From Oscillospiraceae bacterium (lineage in GTDB: Bacteria > Bacillota > Clostridia > Oscillospirales > Oscillospiraceae): DNA of 50,961 bases. Shown here piece by piece: positions 46,203 through 50,961 of this stretch. Within the stretch, counting starts at the first letter, position 1. The number at the start of each line of letters is the position of its first letter. Below the pieces are notes generated by a model. The model worked only from the letters and a program-made list of their open reading frames with translations, made no database searches and was not told where the DNA came from. A program made the position numbers and the translations under genes. The stretch is from the NCBI GenBank assembly GCA_017398625.1, contig JAFQFP010000001.1, positions 1-50,961 of the forward strand, given 5' to 3'.

Positions 46203-46883
46203 ATGGAGAAAAGAGCAGCAAATCAACATGAGAATATCCGTTCCCGGGTGCTTCACGCGGCGGCGAAGCTTTTTCTGGAGAAGGGCTATTCCAGCACCAC
46301 CACCAGAGAGATCGCGCAGGCATCACAGGTGAATGTCAGCGCCATGAACCGTGCCTTTGGCAGCAAGGACAATATTCTCGCGGAGCTGGTGGAATATGTG
46401 CTGGAGGGGCAGTTTCGGCTGGCAGCAGAGCTTCTGCGGGGAAAAACAGAGGATAGACTTTTGTTTTATGCCGCGGAGACGGTTTTACAGCTTCATATGG
46501 CAGAATCCAGCGAGCATATTCGGGATCTGTATATTGCGGCATACTCTCTGCCCAATACATCACGGATCATCCAGCGTACCATTACCGGAAAGCTGGAGGA
46601 GATATTCCGTGAACAGCTTCCGCACCTGCAAACCAAGGATTTTTACGAATTGGAGATCGCTTCCGGGGGCATCATGCGGGGCTTTATCACCATACCCTGC
46701 GATATGTACTTTACCATGGACCGAAAAGTATGCCGCTTTTTGGAGACGACTTTTAAGCTTTACGATGTTTCGGCGGAGAAGATCCGTCAGGCGGTAGCGT
46801 TTGTACAAGGCTTTGATTATCCGGCGCTGGCAAAGCAAGCTGTGCACAGCCTGCTTGCCTATCTGGAAGAACAAACCGTGTAA
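46203..46883 (+). CDS. TetR/AcrR family transcriptional regulator
   Basis: A 226-residue repressor-type protein. The N-terminal DNA-binding domain is clear: RVLHAAAKLFLEKGYSSTTT then REIAQASQVNVSAMNRAFGS then KDNIL (about residues 14-60). In position the turn-recognition helix reads SAMNRAFGSK instead of the common SxxxYYHFxxK, an atypical recognition helix. The remaining ~165 residues form the variable ligand/dimer domain, not assignable. ATG 46203 is chosen (GGAGAGGGAG upstream) over an upstream in-frame ATG that precedes the -10. The next gene starts 65 bases later without a clear terminator, so they may be linked. Confidence 0.9.
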   Translation: MEKRAANQHENIRSRVLHAAAKLFLEKGYSSTTTREIAQASQVNVSAMNRAFGSKDNILAELVEYVLEGQFRLAAELLRGKTEDRLLFYAAETVLQLHMAESSEHIRDLYIAAYSLPNTSRIIQRTITGKLEEIFREQLPHLQTKDFYELEIASGGIMRGFITIPCDMYFTMDRKVCRFLETTFKLYDVSAEKIRQAVAFVQGFDYPALAKQAVHSLLAYLEEQTV

Positions 46884-46948
46884 ACCCATTCCCACCGCAA
46901 AGATCACGGCGCATTTTTCATCTGATTTCTTATAGGGAGGTTATATTA

Positions 46949-49900
46949 TGAAGACAAGAAGAATTCTCAGTGTGCTGATCGTCCTGACGATGGTATTTGC
47001 CTTTCTGACAGTGATGCCGATTGGTGTTTCAGCGGCAACACCGGAGCCCTATAACGGAACGCCGGTGAAGCCCATCCAGATCAATTCGAATAACTATAAG
47101 ACTCTTGGGTTGACGGATGCGAACTGGAGCCAGTGGAATGGCTACTATGCCATACGCAATGCTTCGGAGCTTTACGGCTGGGCGGCAATTGCCAATGTGA
47201 AATACGGCAATGCCAGCGCTGTGCTGCTGCAGGATATCGTTGTAAATGAGACGGTCAGCGCCTCCGGCGCTAACTATTCATGGACACCGATCTGTCGGAA
47301 TTACAGCTTTGCAGCCGGCTATAGCGGTACTTTTGACGGAAACGGTCATTTTATCAGCGGCCTGTACTATAAAAATACATCGGAAAGTTTTATTGGATTT
47401 ATTGGAAATACTTCCAAAGGCACGATAAAAAACCTGACTATAAAGAATAGCTACTTCCATGGTGCCGGTTCTGTCGGCAGCATCGCTGGACTTGCTTATG
47501 CCGCTGAGGGAAACATCAACAACTGCCGTGCGGACAGCAGTGTTACGGTCTGTTCCGTGGATTCGGCTGCGGGAGGAATTACCGGAACAGCGTATTGTAA
47601 GGTATCCAACTGTGTAAGCTTTGCCTCGGTCAGCGGATACTATTGTGTTGGCGGGATTGCGGGTCAAAGATCCGATGGTATTCCGATTTCCAACAACTAT
47701 TATCTCAAGGGTGCTGCCAAAGACACCAGCGGAACTGCGCAAAACGGTATTGGTTTTAACAGTCAAGGAAAAACGGTTGCCGACATAGCCGGCGAGTGTA
47801 CAGGGCTGACCTCTGCGAATTCCTCTCACACCTGCGTCAGTGTTACCCATCAGCAGGTGAATGCCACCTGTGCGTACCCCGGACTGTCCGAATACAGCTA
47901 TTGCACGATCTGCGGCAAGCTCACCGGCGGCACAAAGACAGAGACACCGGCTCTGGGACATAGCTGGCAGCCGGCTACCTGTATGGCAGCCAAGACCTGC
48001 TCCCGCTGTGGCGTCACCGAAGGGGAGCTTGGCAGCCACAGCTTTACCTACAGTGCGTCCGGCAGCGTGATCACGGAAAGCTGCAGCAATGGCTGCGATC
48101 ACAGCGAGACAGCCACGCTGGAGGGCTGTGAACCTCTGAGCTATACCGGCAGCGCCATTACACCCCTCGCCGTAACCTATTCTGACGGCTGGATGGGCAG
48201 CACGGGACAGCGTGTGACCTATTCCAAAAACATCAATGCCGGCACAGCTACCGGCTCCGTTACCATCCATGGGGTGACCGCAACACAGAGCTTTACCATT
48301 ACTTCCGCGGACATCAGTACCGCTGGGATCTCCGGCATTACGGATATGACCTATACCGGTACAGCGTGGACCGTGCTTCCCACGGTGACATGGGAGGGGC
48401 AGCGCTTGACGGAGGGGACGGATTACACCGTTTCCGGCAATACGGCCACTGACGCAGGCAGCCATACGCTCACCGTTACCGGTAAGGGCAATTTCTCCGG
48501 CTGGCGTACGGCGGTCTATACCATCTCTCCCGCGGATATCGGTACTGCGGTTGTTTCCGGTATGGAAGCTATGACCTACACCGGTGCCCAGCAGACCCAT
48601 ACTCCCACCGTGACATGGAACGGTATGACATTGCAGGAGGGGACAGATTACTTCCTCTCCGGCGTCAGCGGTACTGACGCAGGCAGCTATAGGATGATCG
48701 CCACAGGTGACGGCAATTTCACGGGAAATGTCAGTGCTGACTGGACCATTGGAAGGCTGGATGTGAGCCGGATCGCCGAGGTGGGTGTATTTGACACCTT
48801 GACCTATAACCGCAGTGCCCAGACACCCTCTGCTTCCGTTACTGTGGAGACAGAAAAGGGGATCGAGACCGTCGGCGGTTACTGGACGGATGTTATCGGC
48901 GTTTCTGACACCAGCCGATTCGTTGTGGACGGCTCCGGCAACTTTACCGGAACGCTGAGCGCCCGCTCCGTGGGGATGCTGCCGCTGGATATCAGCGGCA
49001 CCGCAGTAGCTATAGAAGCGGAAGCGGAGTATGACGGCTATATACAGGAGCCTTCTGTGACCAGCGACGGCATCGCTTTGGACGACGGTGATTGTACCGT
49101 CACATGGGACACCGATCCCGTCACCGTAGGCAGCTATACTGCGACCATCACCGGCAAGGGCAATTACACAGGCAGCGTGGAGCGGCCCTTCGGGGTTATT
49201 GCCAAGCCCTTGACGATTATAAGCATCAAAGCATACAGCAAGAGCTACGACGCAACCGCCGATATAACGGTGTATGCGGCGAATCTGGAGGGCTTCGTGT
49301 TCTACAGCGAGGGCAACTATAAGTCGGATGTACTGGATTACGATGATGTGTACGATGATGTCAGCGTGGATCTGGATAAGCTGGTCGTTGCCATTGCGGA
49401 CTGCGTTCCCGGCTGCTACGAGGAGGCAGATTTGAGCAATATCGTCCTTATCGGCGAGGATGCAGCCAATTACACTCTTGCAGCTTCCGCGGCGGATGTA
49501 CCGTTGGTGGATTTCTATATCTATGCGCCTTCCGTTTGGATCTATGCGCAGGATCAGTATCTGGAGGACGGAAAGACACTGGATCAAACGCTGTATACCG
49601 TGGAGGGCTTGGATGAGAAGTTTACTCTGTCCGGCATTATTCTGGCGGATTGGGATGACGGCTATGTGACTGTGGATACCGGCAATGCCGTGATAACCTA
49701 TGACGGTGTGGATGTTACGGAGCACTTTAGCTTCAATTCCGTCAGCGGTGTGCTGCGAAAGGTCTGTCAGGGACACAGCTTCAATGACAACGGCTTCTGC
49801 GCAACCGGAAACTGCCAGGTCTACCAGAGTCCGAAGCAAATCACGGTTACCGATGAGTACGGAAGTGAACAGCTTTGCTATGAGATATCCAATGCCGGAC

Positions 49901-50961
49901 AGCTCTATTGGTTTGCTGAGCAGGTCAATGAATACGGAAATTCCGGCATCAACGGCAGACTGGCGAAGGATATTGTGGTGAATACGGACATGACCGCAGA
50001 GGATCTGCGGGAATGGACGCCGATCGGGGGCTCCTACCCCTGCTACACCGGTCAGTTTGACGGTCAGGGTCATACGATATCCGGATTGTACTTCAACGAC
50101 GAAAATGCCAGCTATGTAGGTCTGTTTGGATATACCGATTACAATTACACCATCCGGAATGTCACCATTGCAAACAGCTACTTCTGCGGAAACAACTATG
50201 TAGGCGGTCTGGGAGGCTATATGGGCAGTATAGTCAGCGGATGTACGGTAGAAAGCAGTGTTACCGTAGAAGGCGTAAACTATGTGGGCGGTCTGATCGG
50301 CAGCACTACCTACGGCACCGTGGAAAACTGCTACTCTCTGGCTCAGGTCAGTGGGACACAAACCTATGTAGGCGGTCTGATCGGATACAACTGCTCCGAG
50401 GTCAAAAATTGCTATACAAAGGAAGCTTCGCTGATAGGCTACAACCAAGATAACTACGGCGGCAGCATTTCCAACAGCTACTACCTCTCCGAAGCGGAAA
50501 CGGAGGAAGGCGGAAAGACCTTTGCCCAGTTTGCCGGCGGTGAAGTGGCTTATCTGCTCCAGAATGGCATTGTGGGTGAGGATATCTACGACGAGGATTG
50601 GAATTGGGTCGGCACAGCAGATCCGGCACACATCTGGGGTCAGAAGCTCGGTGAGCAGGAGCATCCCGTTCTGGGGGGTATCAAGGTCTATCAGGTGGAA
50701 AACTGCAAGGCAGAAGCTGCCTACAGCAATACCAATGAAAACATTGGGCATAATTACGCCAACGGTAGCTGCACCGTCTGCGGTGAAGCCGATCCGGCTG
50801 CTCCTGCGCTGTTCAATGTCGCCGGTGTGAATCTGGCGCTGAACAACGACATCACCCTGTACATGTACCTGATGGCTGAGAACTACGATCCCAGCTACAC
50901 CATGGAGATCACCAAGAGCTATGCCGACGGCAGAGAGGTCACCAAGACCGTTGCCGCAGCG
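46949..50961 (+). CDS. Giant secreted surface protein with GLUG and MBG-like repeats (3' end beyond the window)
   Basis: At least 1337 residues, open to the window edge. Signal peptide at 1-30 (MKTRRILSVLIVLTMVFAFL then TVMPIGVSAA). Domains: a beta-helix of GLUG-type repeats (about 95-240; YSGTFDGNGHFISGLYYKN, VGSIAGLAY, VGGIAGQ), a Cys-containing module (about 335-365; GHSWQPATCMAAKTCSRCG), four MBG-like beta repeats (about 460-750; MTYTGTAWTVLPTVTWEGQ, EGTDYTVSGN), a YDG-like part (KSYDATADITVYAANLEG, about 755), then a second GLUG beta-helix (about 1030-1155; YTGQFDGQGHTISGLYFNDE, YVGGLIG) and an incomplete C-terminal domain. Likely an adhesin or wall protein; anchoring signals are not in view. 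Ribosome binding site AGGGAGG. Confidence 0.85.

Noticed and set aside
47278-50751. Long open frame on the minus strand opposite the surface-protein gene
   Set aside because: The plus strand carries a signal peptide, ribosome binding site and recognisable repeat domains through the same region; the antisense frame is a composition artefact.

Overview
The window reads as chromosome of a Gram-positive, spore-forming member of the Clostridia, most likely an Oscillospirales (Oscillospiraceae/Ruminococcaceae-like) gut anaerobe. The grounds are the GC-rich coding sequence, strong GGAGG-type ribosome binding sites, spmA/spmB, an AbrB/SpoVT-type regulator, a lysine riboswitch on lysA, efp next to a CD1247-type gene, and an oxygen-labile two-subunit fumarase. 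I could not run searches, so genus level is not resolved.

Layout. 0-2.3 kb: two-subunit class I fumarase (-) divergent from a DUF5662 gene. 2.3-3.9 kb: tRNA-Gln(CUG) followed by a hairpin-rich, gene-poor stretch with a small divergent gene pair around two palindromic operators and a tiny promoter-terminator unit. 3.9-7.7 kb: operon of a circularly permuted family 3 glycoside hydrolase and a GPH-type sugar symporter. 8.2-11.1 kb: aromatic-acid-exporter-like protein, nitroreductase, MFS transporter. 11.3-13.5 kb: glycerophosphodiesterase and a second sugar transporter (-). 13.9-18.4 kb: complete carbohydrate-type ABC importer (ATPase, two permeases, binding lipoprotein). 18.4-22.6 kb: a repeat-containing lipoprotein, DUF937 protein, a membrane protein with a zinc-like motif, a hemolysin III family protein. 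22.8-28.5 kb: lysine riboswitch and lysA, CBS protein, an unknown protein, yqeG, Xaa-Pro peptidase, efp, CD1247-like gene. 28.7-30.3 kb: spmBA and an AbrB-type regulator. 30.6-36.9 kb: type IIA topoisomerase subunit pair, YitT protein, a degenerate transglutaminase-like lipoprotein. 37.0-40.2 kb: tRNA-Gly and an esterase-esterase-ATP-grasp operon. 40.2-42.7 kb: amino-acid ABC importer (-). 43.0-46.1 kb: murC, ddl, DUF1934. 46.1 kb to the end: TetR regulator and a giant secreted surface protein running off the window.

The most unusual content is between the genes. Four copies of a ~216-bp element with imperfect terminal inverted repeats sit at gene 3' ends. In two copies the element is exactly flanked by perfect 28-bp or 33-bp direct repeats, each being a whole terminator-like hairpin; in a third the flanking hairpins are slightly diverged. 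This looks like a small non-autonomous transposable element that targets and duplicates intrinsic terminators. Other intergenic families are a 145-bp near-identical direct repeat (7.8 and 13.6 kb), a ~141-bp inverted repeat (window start and 30.3 kb), 26-bp tandem repeats, and an antisense copy of the tRNA-Gln 3' end placed right behind the tRNA.
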